Shown: positions 47,994 to 57,690, counted from the first letter of the stretch. The stretch is DNA of 64,000 nt from Streptomyces deccanensis (GCF_022385335.1 NZ_CP092431.1:1-64000); one strand, 5' to 3'. Notes: generated from the sequence alone by a model not told the origin. Numbers and translations are program-made.

Positions 47994-48487
47994 ACCGGCC
48001 CGGCTGCCGCTCGGCCAGCCAGCCGCGGGCGACCAGGCGTTTCGCTTTCGAGCGCAGTGCCTCCACCCGTCGCCGGCACCACGTCCATGCCGAACATAGC
48101 GGCCATTTCCTGGCAGGTCAGCGGCCCTTGATGGAGCCGGTTCCGGTCCGCGAGCGCCGTGAGGATGCGCTGGTAGTCCACGGACAGCACCGACCAGGCC
48201 AGTCCCTGGCGCCACACCGGCACCTGCGACTTCGGCTTCGCCGCATCCCCGGGGTCCGGCGGCGCGTCCGCATCCCGCGGATCGTCAGTGACCTCCGTGC
48301 CGACGGTGTTGTCGCCGTCCGGAGCCAGCACCGTGCCGACCCGCTTGCGGGCAATCGCCCACTCCTGCCATTCCCGCTCGGCCGCGGCCAGTTCGGCCTG
48401 GATGCGGTCGGCCTGTTCCCGCAGCCCGTCGACTCGACGGCGAGCAGCGAGCTCGTGCTGTTCCAGCAGTCCGACGACTGACGGCAT
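47950..48487 (-). pseudogene. IS accessory DNA-binding protein, copy 1 (frameshifted)
   Basis: Same gene as the intact one at 53475-54011: MPSVVGLLEQHELAARRR, a coiled coil, an acidic linker, then a winged-helix-like part. An extra C at 48072, beside GCCGGC, shifts the frame after MAAMFGMDVVPA, so the last 35 residues are lost and translation runs on into unrelated residues to 47930. Comparison with copy 2 pins the lesion to one base. Confidence 0.85.
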
Positions 48488-48602
48488 CCATGACCTCCCG
48501 GGGAGCGACGATCCGGCAGGCCACGACTCCCACGGAATCACCACTGCTATCCCCGACCAGCGGAAACACGTCGATCACGTCCGAAAAGACAACAGCTTCT
48601 TA

Positions 48603-48952
48603 CCTAGGCGTCATCGACGGTGTCCTCGACACTGCCCTGCGTCTGGACTGGAGCACCGAGGACAGCGCCTCTCTGCTGGCCTACGCCCTGTCGGTCTGCG
48701 AACACGTAGACATCGCCCGGTTTCCGGACACCGTCAAGAAGGCCATGGCGGCTGCCTCCAATCTCTCCCGAGGCAATGAAGCCCTCAGGATCCACACGGA
48801 GCAGGAAATCCTCCGACGCGCCGCCGACCTCGACGGCTACGACCTACGCGACGCCCTGAACGGTGACTGGCTGCCGCAGACCGCCACCACCCCGGCCATG
48901 GCCCAGCTGCGGCTGCGCCAAGTGCGCGACCCGCGCGTCAACGACCGGCTTA
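48603..48952 (+). pseudogene. Middle segment of the split 1392-aa nuclease gene
   Basis: Protein-like frame with no start of its own, entering from the IS end: LGVIDGVLDTALRLDWSTED, then NLSRGNEALRIHTEQEILRR and LRQVRDPRVNDRL. It continues the helical-repeat protein whose N-terminal 651 residues lie inverted at 55026-56980; joining across one copy of the target duplication reads ...ALLTDP-Y-LGVIDG in frame. At 48952 an IS630-type element interrupts it again (TA duplication). Removing 48953-50122 connects DRL to NAHDNLELCALL at 50123 in frame. Confidence 0.85.
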
Positions 48953-50120
48953 CTGATCTCGGCTCGTTAGGGTGATGTTTGCTGAACTTGCCGATGTGGG
49001 TGCGGTGTTGTCGGTAGTCCATGGCGTGTGAGATACGCGGATGGGGGCGGGCTGACGCCTGCAGCACGGGGGCGTCGGGAAGCGGTGCGGATACAGGCGG
49101 CAGAGCTGTTCGCGCAGCAGGTCAAACCGCCCGAGGTGGCCCGGCAGCTGCGTGTGAGTCTGAAGTCGGCTTACCAGTGGCAGCAGTTGTGGCGGCAAGG
49201 CGGTGCCGAGGAGCTGCTTTCGCGAGGGCCGAGCGGGGGCCGGTGTCGCCTGTCGCCACGCTGTCTGGAAAAGCTCGCCAGGTATCTCGAGCAGGGTCCG
49301 GCCGCGCACGGCTGGACGGAGGACCAGGTGTGGACCGCGGCGAGGGTGGCCACGCTGATCGGCAGGAAGTTTCACGTCTCCTACAGCGTCTCGGGCGCGA
49401 CGAGGCTGATGCACCGGCTCGGCTTCAGCCCGCAGGTCCCTGCGCGGCGGGTCGCCGAGCGGGACGAGCAGGCCGTCACCGCGTGGAAGGAGGCGACCTG
49501 GGCGGAGGTAAAAGAGTCCGGGCGGCCTGTGGGGGCTACATCTGCTTCGAGGACGAGGCAGGCTTCACCCGCCGACCGCCCAGGGGGCGCACCTGGGGCC
49601 GGCGCGGCCACACCCCGCAGGTGACGGTGAGCGGACGACGCTCGGGCCGACTGTCCGTGGCCGGGATGATTGCCATGCGGCCCGGCTCCCGGACCCGGCT
49701 GTGCCACCGCCTGCGCACCCACCGAGCGGGCAAAGGCAAACGTCGCAGCATGGGCGAGCGGGACTTCATCGCGCTGATCGACGGCGTCCACCAGCTCGTC
49801 AAGGCGCCCCTCGTGCTGGTGTGGGACCGCCTGAACACCCACGTCTCCCGCGCCATGGGCGAGCTGATCGCCGAGCGTGAGTGGCTGACGGTATTCCTGC
49901 TGCCCGCTTACTCACCCGACCTCAACCCGGTCGAGTGGGTATGGGCGCACGTCAAGCACAGCCTGGCCAACCTCGCAGTCGTTGCCCTCGACCGGCTCGA
50001 AGCACTCGTACGCAACCGGCTCAAGCGCCTTCAGTACCGGTCCGGCATCCTCGACGGCTTCATAGCGGGCACCGGCCTGGCCCTCGACGAACCAGCGTCA
50101 CCCTGACGAGCCGAAGTCAG
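48953..50120 (+). mobile_element. IS630-family insertion sequence
   Basis: The ends are CTGATCTCGGCTCGTTAGGG (left) and CTGACTTCGGCTCGTCAGGG (right, minus strand), with the TA dinucleotide duplicated at 48951-48952 and 50121-50122, as is usual for IS630/Tc1 elements. It carries one transposase split over two frames. Insertion plus duplication is 1170 bp, so the host frame is preserved on excision. Confidence 0.9.
49028..50106 (+). CDS. IS630-family transposase, two frames joined by -1 frameshift
   Basis: The first frame starts at GTG 49028 (VRYADGGGLTPAARGRRE): helix-turn-helix (FAQQVKPPEVARQLRVSLKS, AYQWQQLWR) and a second winged-helix part to about 49510. At GGTAAAAG (49506-49513) a -1 shift gives AEVKRVRAACGGYICFEDEAG. 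The second frame has DDE residues: FEDEAGF (first D), LVLVWDRLNTH (second D) and SPDLNPVEWVWAH (E), ending at 50106. The A-run is a plausible programmed slippery site, as used by several IS630 elements, so the gene is probably functional. Confidence 0.85.
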
Positions 50121-50122
50121 TA

Positions 50123-51996
50123 ACGCCCACGACAACCTGGAACTGTGCGCGCTGCTTAACTGCGGCTCGGGCCTGGCCAGCCTGACGGTGGAGGATCTTC
50201 AGGCGGCCGCTCTTGAACTCGGGCCACACCAGGTGGTCGGTGCGGCCGAATACGCCGAAGTCGCCTGGCGGGCAGCCCGCCCCGGAGATGCCGCCACCAT
50301 CATGAACAGTGTCCTCAAGGCAACCCCGGACGAGCCTGCATTTACCCTCCACCGAGCCCTGCTCACCCTGATCGCCGCCGCGGCCGCCTTTGATGCAGCC
50401 GCGGTGGCCGGAGAAGATATGCGTGCGACCGCCCTTGCGCTGACGCATGCTGCTCAAGCCGTCGGAGCAGACAACGATGTGAGCGCCTTGGCGGACCAAG
50501 TCCGCACTCGTGTCACAGTCCGAAGCCTTCTCATGGGCCACGAGCTGGTACCGGCTGCCGGGGCAGGCCAGGGCCATTCCGACAGCGATCCGGCCGTCGC
50601 GCTCCGCGCCCGCGCAGCCCACTTGCAGAGCACCGCCGCCACGCTAAGAGAGCAGTGTCAGCAGGCAACGGCGACCGCCGCCTACGGCCGGTGCTTCGCC
50701 GCCCTGTGCGAGGTGGCCGCCTTCCTGATCCGACTTGACGCAGCGGAACTGAACGCTGACACCATCGAGATGAACGCCCTGGCCACGCTGGCCGGACCGC
50801 TGATAGCCGCTCTGCGGCACGTCCAAGCCGTCGCAGACGCCAGCGGCGTGGCTGACCTCCTGGCGGAGTGGGCCGTCCTGCCCCTGCCACTTGTCATCGC
50901 GCGCGGCCCACGCCGCACGCCACTCACTTCCCACACCGTCTTGGGCAACGAAGCGGACACCCAGCTGGTCGAGGACCAGCCGGCCGTTGCGGTCGTACTG
51001 GCCAGCGTGGACGGACGCCTTGTCACCGGCCCGCAGGTCCTGCGTCACTCGACCGTCTACGAACTCCGCCTGGACGTACGCACCGGCCCCTGGCCCGAGT
51101 GGGCCGAGACCCTCGAAGCCGAACTCCTCAGCCACTTCACCCCCAACGAAGCGGAAACGCCCACCTACCTCTGGACACGCCCGCCGAGCGCGGACGGCCC
51201 CGACACACTGAGCGCCACCGGCACACTCATCCTCCGCTTCGCTCTGCCCGCAGGCAGTCCCGCCCCGCCGTTCTCGGTCAAGCTGCGCTGGCGCGGAACC
51301 CGGGACGGCAAACCCGTTACCGAGAGCCTCGACACCGCCGGACACCGCGAAATCCGATTCCGGCCCTTCGATGCCTCACGCGACTTCCTGACCAACTTCC
51401 CCGTCTTCGACGAGCGGCTGCTCGCCCTCTACGAAAATCTGCACCGGGCCGGTTACGACGAGGACCAGCTCCAAGCCTTCTGCCGCCTCTTCACCGCCAT
51501 CTGCCGCACCGGCCTCACCATGACGTGGAACAAGCAATACAAGCGCGGAAGCCACGTAACAGAGCGCAAATTTCATGACGACCTGTACAAGGAACTCCAG
51601 GCAGAGCCGGAACTCGGCGGGCGCTTGCAGCGAGGCACCCCACTCGCCCTGGGCTACCTGGATGTCCGGCACGATGGCGTCACCGCCGAGCTCAAAGTCG
51701 AGCGCAACACCCCGGTCACCCGAGACAGAGCCCCCAAGTACATGGGGCAGCCAACGCAGTACGCAGCCGCCGACGGCGCACGCCTCTCGATTCTCTGCAT
51801 CCTGGACATGAGCCGTAAGGCCTCACCTGTCGGTGTTCCGGAGAACTACCTCTTCACCCTCCAGCCAGCGCTTCACGGACTGACCAACCCCGAGGCGCCT
51901 TCACTCGTCGCAGTCATCGTCGTCAACGGCAACCTTCCGAGCCCCAGTTCCTGGTCACGTCGCAAGAGCCCCACACTGCCGCCCTCATCGCCCTGA
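50123..51996 (+). pseudogene. C-terminal part of the split nuclease gene: PD-(D/E)XK domain
   Basis: About 623 residues in frame with the middle segment. Helical-repeat sequence (TLHRALLTLIAAAAAFDAAA and on) leads into a beta-rich region (VLGNEADTQLVEDQPAVAVV, VYELRLDVRTGPW) and then a nuclease core: RKFHDDLYKELQAEPELGGR, LGYLDVRHDGVTAELKVE and MGQPTQYAAADGARLSILCI. The E...D...ExK arrangement (D of LDVRHD, ELK) and the following QY fit the PD-(D/E)XK fold. A GTG at 50188 is only an internal codon. In the restored gene this end is the effector. The family is not one I can name. Confidence 0.75.
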
Positions 51997-52223
51997 AGCG
52001 CCCTGCCGCCGACCGCACAGAACCAAGGCAGACGAGGCGCTTCGCTGCCCAGGTTGCCATGCTGAGCAGCACATACGCGGTCGAAGTCATCGCTCCACAC
52101 TGCTACCTGAGGGTGCCCGAATGAGAATCAACCTGATCGCTGCGCCAGCCGGAGCACTCGATGCGATCGGCATGCGGCTGCAGGCATCCTGCAGCCGCCT
52201 TCGGTCCGGCTCGGCCCAGCTCG

Positions 52224-53243
52224 TCAGAACAGCGACTGCTGGGCGGCGGGCGCCGAGCGGGGCCGGGGAAGTGGACGGGAAGGATCCACGGGAGGCAGCG
52301 GGTTGCCGTGCCTGCCGTCGGTCAGCGTGTGACGGCACGCATCCCGCAGGGCTGGCAGCTCATGCCGCGCGCCGAGCAGGCCCAAAAACTCCTCGACGCT
52401 CCAGTCGATGAGCGCACCCTGGCGGGAGAGGTAGAGCGCGACGGTGGAGATGGAATGCGTGTCGCTGTAGTCGAGCAGCAGGTATCCGGCCAGCTGGTAG
52501 ATCTCTGCGCGGCTGATGCGTTCCGGGCGGATGGTGGCCTTGCAGTCGATGAGTGCGCCATCGAGGATGAAGTCGGCGTCCGCGCCACCGACCTGCAGGC
52601 TGCCGTCGAAGACGGGGCCGCAGACCCGGGCGCTGGCAGGCAGGAGCCGCATGTTCTCGAACGGGCCGGGGTCTGCGGCGAGTTGCATCTGCTGGCGGAT
52701 GTCACCGACGACGTAGTGCGGCACAGCATCGACCAGGTCGTCCAGGGTGGCATCGGCAGCACAGAGACCGAGCGTGTTCCCGCGCAGCCAGCCGCAGTGA
52801 CGGAAGATCGCCTCGAAGCTGGAGGCGACATGGCACAGCCGGATGAGCCGGTCCTCGTCCGCTGATGCAAGGCACAGAGGTTGCCCTGCATCGTTGTGGT
52901 AGCCGGCCAGTTCTTCCAGCATGGTGTCGCTGGCCTTCTGGACGGCGCGGATCACCTCTTGGCTGGGCCAGCCGTCGTCGTCGATGACGGCCCGGACGAT
53001 GCCCTCCTTGATGGGGGCGCCGGTCGGCGCTCCCAGGGAGATCCGCAGGCGGTGATCAATGGTGTGGCCGAGCATCCGGTACTCGGGCTTCAGCCCGGCT
53101 TCCACTTGCGGCCGCAGCGGGGCAGGGAAACGGGCTAAGCGTGTGCGGTAATCGTCGAGGACGGCCTTCGTGTCGGGGAGGTGTTCCGCCAGAAAGCGAG
53201 AGATGGGAGAGCGGGGGTCCTTGAGATGGGAGGTGAGACTCAT
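52224..53243 (-). CDS. RecB-like PD-(D/E)XK nuclease
   Basis: A 339-aa protein from ATG 53243 (MSLTSHLKDPRSPISRF). Residues 217-236 contain VGGADADFILDGALIDCKAT: Asp near 222 and the D-x-K triad near 233-235. EIYQLAGYLLLDY near 248-260 matches the QxxxY motif of the RecB/Cas4 nuclease family. The N-terminal 200 residues are helical and unassigned. It lies on the inverted segment beside the C-terminal part of the large nuclease gene; in the un-inverted arrangement the two genes converge tail to tail. No start or stop damage is visible. It is probably a DNA nuclease of the same defence or processing locus. Confidence 0.75.
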   Translation of the reverse strand: MSLTSHLKDPRSPISRFLAEHLPDTKAVLDDYRTRLARFPAPLRPQVEAGLKPEYRMLGHTIDHRLRISLGAPTGAPIKEGIVRAVIDDDGWPSQEVIRAVQKASDTMLEELAGYHNDAGQPLCLASADEDRLIRLCHVASSFEAIFRHCGWLRGNTLGLCAADATLDDLVDAVPHYVVGDIRQQMQLAADPGPFENMRLLPASARVCGPVFDGSLQVGGADADFILDGALIDCKATIRPERISRAEIYQLAGYLLLDYSDTHSISTVALYLSRQGALIDWSVEEFLGLLGARHELPALRDACRHTLTDGRHGNPLPPVDPSRPLPRPRSAPAAQQSLF

Positions 53244-53474
53244 GGGGGCATCTTGGAGGACGGCGCTGACAAGGCCTATGCGCCGAAACCTTCCTGCAGA
53301 GTCCGTCTGAAGGGTCATCAAGCCATGCCCTCTTTCCGTCGCGACAAGCCGAGTCTGCCTGAGAAGCTGTTGTCTTTTCGGACGTGATCGACGTGTTTCC
53401 GCTGGTCGGGGATAGCAGTGGTGATTCCGTGGGAGTCGTGGCCTGCCGGATCGTCGCTCCCCGGGAGGTCATGG

Positions 53475-54011
53475 ATGCCGTCAGTCGTCGGACTGCTGGA
53501 ACAGCACGAGCTCGCTGCTCGCCGTCGAGTCGACGGGCTGCGGGAACAGGCCGACCGCATCCAGGCCGAACTGGCCGCGGCCGAGCGGGAATGGCAGGAG
53601 TGGGCGATTGCCCGCAAGCGGGTCGGCACGGTGCTGGCTCCGGACGGCGACAACACCGTCGGCACGGAGGTCACTGACGATCCGCGGGATGCGGACGCGC
53701 CGCCGGACCCCGGGGATGCGGCGAAGCCGAAGTCGCAGGTGCCGGTGTGGCGCCAGGGACTGGCCTGGTCGGTGCTGTCCGTGGACTACCAGCGCATCCT
53801 CACGGCGCTCGCGGACCGGAACCGGCTCCATCAAGGGCCGCTGACCTGCCAGGAAATGGCCGCTATGTTCGGCATGGACGTGGTGCCGGCACGGGTGGAG
53901 GCACTGCGCTCGAAAGCGAAACGCCTGGTCGCCCGCGGCTGGCTGGCCGAGCGGCAGCCGGGCCGGTTCACCCTCGCCCAGGGTGTGGCCGGGCAAGGCG
54001 GCGCGTCATGA
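53475..54011 (+). CDS. IS accessory coiled-coil/winged-helix protein, copy 2 (intact)
   Basis: A 178-aa protein from ATG 53475, after GGGAGG. MPSVVGLLEQHELAARRR leads into a coiled coil (DGLREQADRIQAELAAAERE), an acidic linker (VTDDPRDADAPPDPGDAA) and a C-terminal winged-helix region (LTCQEMAAMFGMDVVPARVE, then KRLVARGWLAERQPGRF). It runs antisense and tail to tail with the transposase gene, overlapping it slightly. An extra gene of this type is not part of the basic IS5 plan. It may regulate the transposase or be a passenger. Confidence 0.8.
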   Translation: MPSVVGLLEQHELAARRRVDGLREQADRIQAELAAAEREWQEWAIARKRVGTVLAPDGDNTVGTEVTDDPRDADAPPDPGDAAKPKSQVPVWRQGLAWSVLSVDYQRILTALADRNRLHQGPLTCQEMAAMFGMDVVPARVEALRSKAKRLVARGWLAERQPGRFTLAQGVAGQGGAS

Positions 54012-54885
54012 GCAGGGTCATCGACCAGTAGACCATCGCCTCCGCGCTGGCGGTGCGCCGCTCGAAGTCGCGCACCAGACGGCGGCTTCGCATCAGGTGG
54101 GCGAAGAGGCGCTCGACGATCCACCGCTTGGGCAGCACCACGAAGCCGCGCATGTCATCGCTGCGTTTTACGATCGCCAGGACCAGGGCGAACGTGGCCA
54201 GGCCGTACTCGACGAGGCCGCCGGTGTAGCCGCCGTCGGCCCAGACCAGTTCCAGCCGGTGGTGCACGTCGGCGACCTGTCCGAGCAGAACCTGGGCGGC
54301 GATGCGGTCGCCGGTGTCCGCGGCCGTGACCATCACGCCCAACAGCAGGCCGAGCGTGTCGACCACGACATGCCGCTTGCGGCCGTTGATCAGTTTGCCG
54401 CCGTCGAAGCCGCGGCTGTCCGATCCGACGACGGCGTCCGCTTTGACGGACTGCGAGTCGATCACTGCGGCCGTCGGCTGCGCGTCCCGCCCCAGCTCCT
54501 CGCGGACCCTCGCACGCAACCGGTCGTGGAACTCCTTGACCAGCAAGTTGTCCCGCCAGCGGCGGAAGAATGCGTAGATGCGGTCCCACGGCGGGAAGTC
54601 GGCGGGCATCGCGCGCCACTTGATCCCGTTGTCCACGAGATACCGGATCGCATCGAGCATGGCCCGGTGGCAATACCCCTCCGGCTAGCCGCCCCGGCCG
54701 CGCATCCAGCCCGGCACCGGCAGCAGCGGGCGGATGACGGCCCACTCCCCGTCCGTCATGTCCGTCGGGTAGCGAGGCTGTCGCGTCCCGTTGTCGGAGG
54801 CATTTCCGAACCGGTGAGCCAGGCAGTCACACTCCCAGGTGACCACGCTGGACTGCCCCGCCATCGGCACGCAAGACTGTTGCAC
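53968..54885 (-). pseudogene. IS5-family transposase, copy 2, with in-frame TAG
   Basis: Identical in reading to the intact copy at 47076-47993 except that codon 67 is TAG (54685-54687) where copy 1 has CGG. The change turns GGCCGGCC into GGCTAGCC, two substitutions at the central CG. The catalytic part downstream (from 54660) is complete but has no natural start. If the difference is a basecalling artefact both copies are active; if real, copy 2 relies on copy 1 for mobility. Confidence 0.92.
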
Positions 54886-55025
54886 CAGGGCCTCCTGTTG
54901 CTCGGTGATTCGACACCAACGAGCTGTTCAGGAGGCCCTGTCCGTATGCGCCCAGCGCCCCCCGACCACCCGATCGGGACTCCCGTTCGACGCGCATCTC
55001 TCAAGATCGAAAAGACAACAGCTTC

Positions 55026-56980
55026 TAAGGGTCGGTGAGCAGCGCTGGCAGGAGGTCGGAGATGCTCGAGGGCAGCTGATGCGCGCGGCCGATGTCCGCC
55101 CAGGCGGTTAGCGCTGCCGACCGCGAGGCTACATCGGAGTCGACAATGTAGGTGTGCAGGAGCGGGATGATCATCCGCAGCAGGCCGGGGTGGTCGCCGT
55201 GGCGTCGTCCGAGCGTCCCCAGGAGCGGCAGCAAGCGCGGCACGATAACGTGTTTGCGCTGGCTGTCGCGTTCGTCGGTGATGGTGTCGATGACCGCGCC
55301 GCATACTGCCGTTGCATCGATGGTGGCGATGTGCTCCAAAGCGTCCAGGAGCCTGCCGATGCTGGACGCCAACGACTGCCGGTAGGCCATTCGCTCCAGG
55401 AACTGCAGCTCCGGCGGGGCCGGTTCTGGGGCGGCCAGGAGCGGGGTGGGGGTGGTATTCGCCGACTCCAGTGTGTCGATGGCTGTCAGGGCCGCACCCA
55501 GGAGGGCAGCCAGCTGCGGCTGCGTCCAGGTCGGATGGGTCTGGGCCAGCTGCTCGATCAAAGTCGCGGCCGGGAAGCGCACGTGGCCGCCCCAGTCACC
55601 CCCGACGCGGGTCAGGCACCTGGAAAGCAGATACTCGAAGACTCTTCTCTGCTGGCTCGCATCGAGCTGAGGATCACCCGCGGTGCGAAATCTGTACCCA
55701 GGGTCGATGAGGCGGCCGGCCTGCTCCAGCACACCGAACAGACGCTCGCGCACGAAGTCTGCGGCTGTACGGCCGGTGTGCTCGAGCTGGGCAGGCACGT
55801 CACCCACCTCCAGGACGAGCAGGGTGGCGAGGGACCTTTGAACCGTGGCGATCGGTGCGGGATCGTTGTGGTGGTCGCCGTCCACCCCCAGGTTCAGGAG
55901 CATTTGCGGCACGAGTGCAATTGCCACATCCGGGTGGGTGAACGCCAGGGCCTGTACGGCGGCTGCGGCAGCACGCCGATCCATCTCCAGCTCTCGTTCT
56001 GATTGAGGAGCGGGCCGCACACCTGGCGGGACCATTAGCGACTCGGATGGTCGCGGGGCCGGCAGCATGCTGGTGAGCACACGGGCCACGGCCTGAGGGG
56101 CCGCTCCGGCTGCCACACGAAGAGCACTGGCGTCTCCGGTTCCGCCTTCGTAGACCCCGAAGCGTCGGCTTTGAGGCTCAGCGAGGTACACAAGGGACCG
56201 GACCACTGGCTCGTCCACCTGGTCCCCATCGTGGGGACGCAGCAGGTCAGTCACGCAGCGGCTGGCCTCGACAACAGGACTGTGCCGCAGCGTGGCCAAA
56301 GCGGCTCGCAGGACATTCGCTGCGTGCTCGCTGCGGACGCGGGCCACGTGCCGCAGCGGCGTCAGCAACTCCGGGACGTGGACGTCGGTCACCAGGTCCA
56401 GGGCCAACGCGATCACCGCGGTGCTGAAGGTCTCCGGCGCCCGCTCGGCCAGTGCAGTCAATCGCCGCAGCGCGCCATCGCAGGCCTCCCGGTCCCGTTC
56501 CGTTCCCGGCTCCTGATCCAGGAGGGCGATGTCGTCCAGAGCACTGGCCATTGCTGGATCCGACGACGCCTGCGTGCCCCGACGGTCTTCCGCACGCTGC
56601 TGCCAGGCGAGGTGCCGCTTCGCCGTTTCCGCTCGTTCTACCGCATCGGCTCTGGCTGCGGCCTCCTTGCGCTCATCCATGACCGTGGCAAGGTTCGGCA
56701 CGTCGCCCGTCGGACGGCGGTGGGAACAGCCCACGCGATGCTGTTCGTAGAACTCCCCAGCGATCCAGTCCAAGTTCGCGCTGGCACCGCCATGCGCCAC
56801 GAGGCAGCTCACCTGCCGCGTGTTGATCGGCAGGCCGGTGGCCGCCTCGGTCATACCCTGGCCGCCGAACTCGGTGAACGTCATGTTCAGACAGTGGCGG
56901 CGGGCCATCTCCAAAATGGCCGCGTTCGCACGACCGGTCCGCACTGCATCATCGAAGGCTCGCTCTGCATGGCTGTGCAC
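55026..56980 (-). pseudogene. N-terminal part of the split 1392-aa nuclease gene (helical repeats)
   Basis: The start is GTG 56980 (VHSHAERAFDDAVRTGRA). The 651 residues begin with a compact segment (MTFTEFGGQGMTEAATGL, then ANLDWIAGEFYEQHRVGC) followed by long HEAT/ARM-like helical repeats (RRLTALAERAPETFSTAVIA, AVARVLTSMLPAPRP, LLPLLGTLGRRHGDHPGLLR). The reading ends ALLTDP-stop only because the IS supplies the TAG; the true continuation is at 48603. The total restored length is 1392 aa. The gene starts head to head with the plus-strand gene at 57085. Large solenoid proteins ending in a nuclease are typical of anti-invader effectors. Confidence 0.85.
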
Positions 56981-57084
56981 CCCACCACTGTCTCAGGCAC
57001 CACTGACAACGCCGCCCGACCATCGCTCATTGCAGACTTCACGTTTCACAGCGTCGCCCGAGGTCCTGACTGGCTTCGAAGGCG

Positions 57085-57690
57085 GTGTCGCTGTCGCCCT
57101 GCGGGATTTGGGCCAGGGTGAGGCCCGCCTGGCGCAGGGACAGTTGGCTGGCCCAGGAGCAGAAGGACGACGAGGCACATGTACAGCGCTCCTCCCGCTA
57201 CTTCGACGAGTTCCGCGCCCGCAAGGAGAAGACCCCCGCCCTGTTCTCCAGCAACGGGGTGTCCCTCAAAGCCGCGGAGCAGCTGCTCCATCTGCCTGAC
57301 AGCGTGGTCGAAGGGCCACAAGCCATAGCGAAGGGGCGCAAGCCCTTGCCGCCGATCGACGAGCTGCTCCTGGCCATGGGCGAGCCCTCCCCCGAGCCGG
57401 GCTGGCTACCGGTGGCGTACTCACTGCTGAGTCAGGTCACCCACAGCACTCCCACCGGGCTCGCGCACATGGCCCGCTACGTCGACGGCACACTGAGGGC
57501 CCACGACATCTCCCCCGAGATGCTGGCCCTGGCCCTCGACGTCGCCTGCCTGGGCAGCGCCCGGCTCATCGGCCTGTCGTCCCTGCTCTTGACCCGCGGT
57601 GACGACACGGCAAAACAGTACGCGCTCGGTCTTGAGGAACGAGCCCTTGCCGTGCACAACACGGCGCGCCTGGTCCACTGGCTCGGCTGA
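57085..57690 (+). CDS. Uncharacterised protein, N-terminal frame uncertain
   Basis: The clear coding part reads WLAQEQKDDEAHVQRSSRYF to the end at 57690 (HNTARLVHWLG), a helical protein of about 180 residues (LPPIDELLLAMGEPSPEPGW, then LLSQVTHSTPTGLAHMARYV). Upstream the best protein-like frame is another one (LTGFEGGVAVALRDLGQGEA, to about 57145), so a one-base shift near 57150 probably joins the two, and the true start lies near 57030. As written, GTG 57085 gives 201 aa with an unnatural Arg/Trp-rich beginning. The function is unknown; it is divergent from the large nuclease gene. Confidence 0.5.
   Translation: MSLSPCGIWARVRPAWRRDSWLAQEQKDDEAHVQRSSRYFDEFRARKEKTPALFSSNGVSLKAAEQLLHLPDSVVEGPQAIAKGRKPLPPIDELLLAMGEPSPEPGWLPVAYSLLSQVTHSTPTGLAHMARYVDGTLRAHDISPEMLALALDVACLGSARLIGLSSLLLTRGDDTAKQYALGLEERALAVHNTARLVHWLG

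Larger units (their letters stand above)
46936..48599 (+). mobile_element. IS5-type element with antisense accessory gene, copy 1 (1664 bp)
   Basis: The ends match as GAAGCTGTTGTCTTTTCG. The outer flank is TCA (46933-46935) and the inner flank TTA (48600-48602); they do not match each other but match the swapped flanks of the inverted copy at 53363-55025. It is one base longer than copy 2 because of an extra C at 48072. Confidence 0.92.
53363..55025 (-). mobile_element. IS5-type element with antisense accessory gene, copy 2 (1663 bp, inverted)
   Basis: Inverted relative to copy 1, with the same GAAGCTGTTGTCTTTTCG ends. The inner flank TGA (53360-53362) is the complement of the TCA outside copy 1, and the outer flank TAA (55026-55028) is the complement of the TTA inside copy 1. 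This swap is the signature of an inversion between the two copies. Confidence 0.92.

Noticed and set aside
48490..48975. A separate 161-aa gene starting inside the IS copy
   Set aside because: Its first residues are IS sequence; the remainder is the middle part of the split nuclease gene.
12236..54687. TAG read as a sense codon (suppression or recoding)
   Set aside because: One IS copy has CGG where the other has TAG, lesions also include frameshifts at the same motif, and no suppressor tRNA or pyrrolysine genes are visible.
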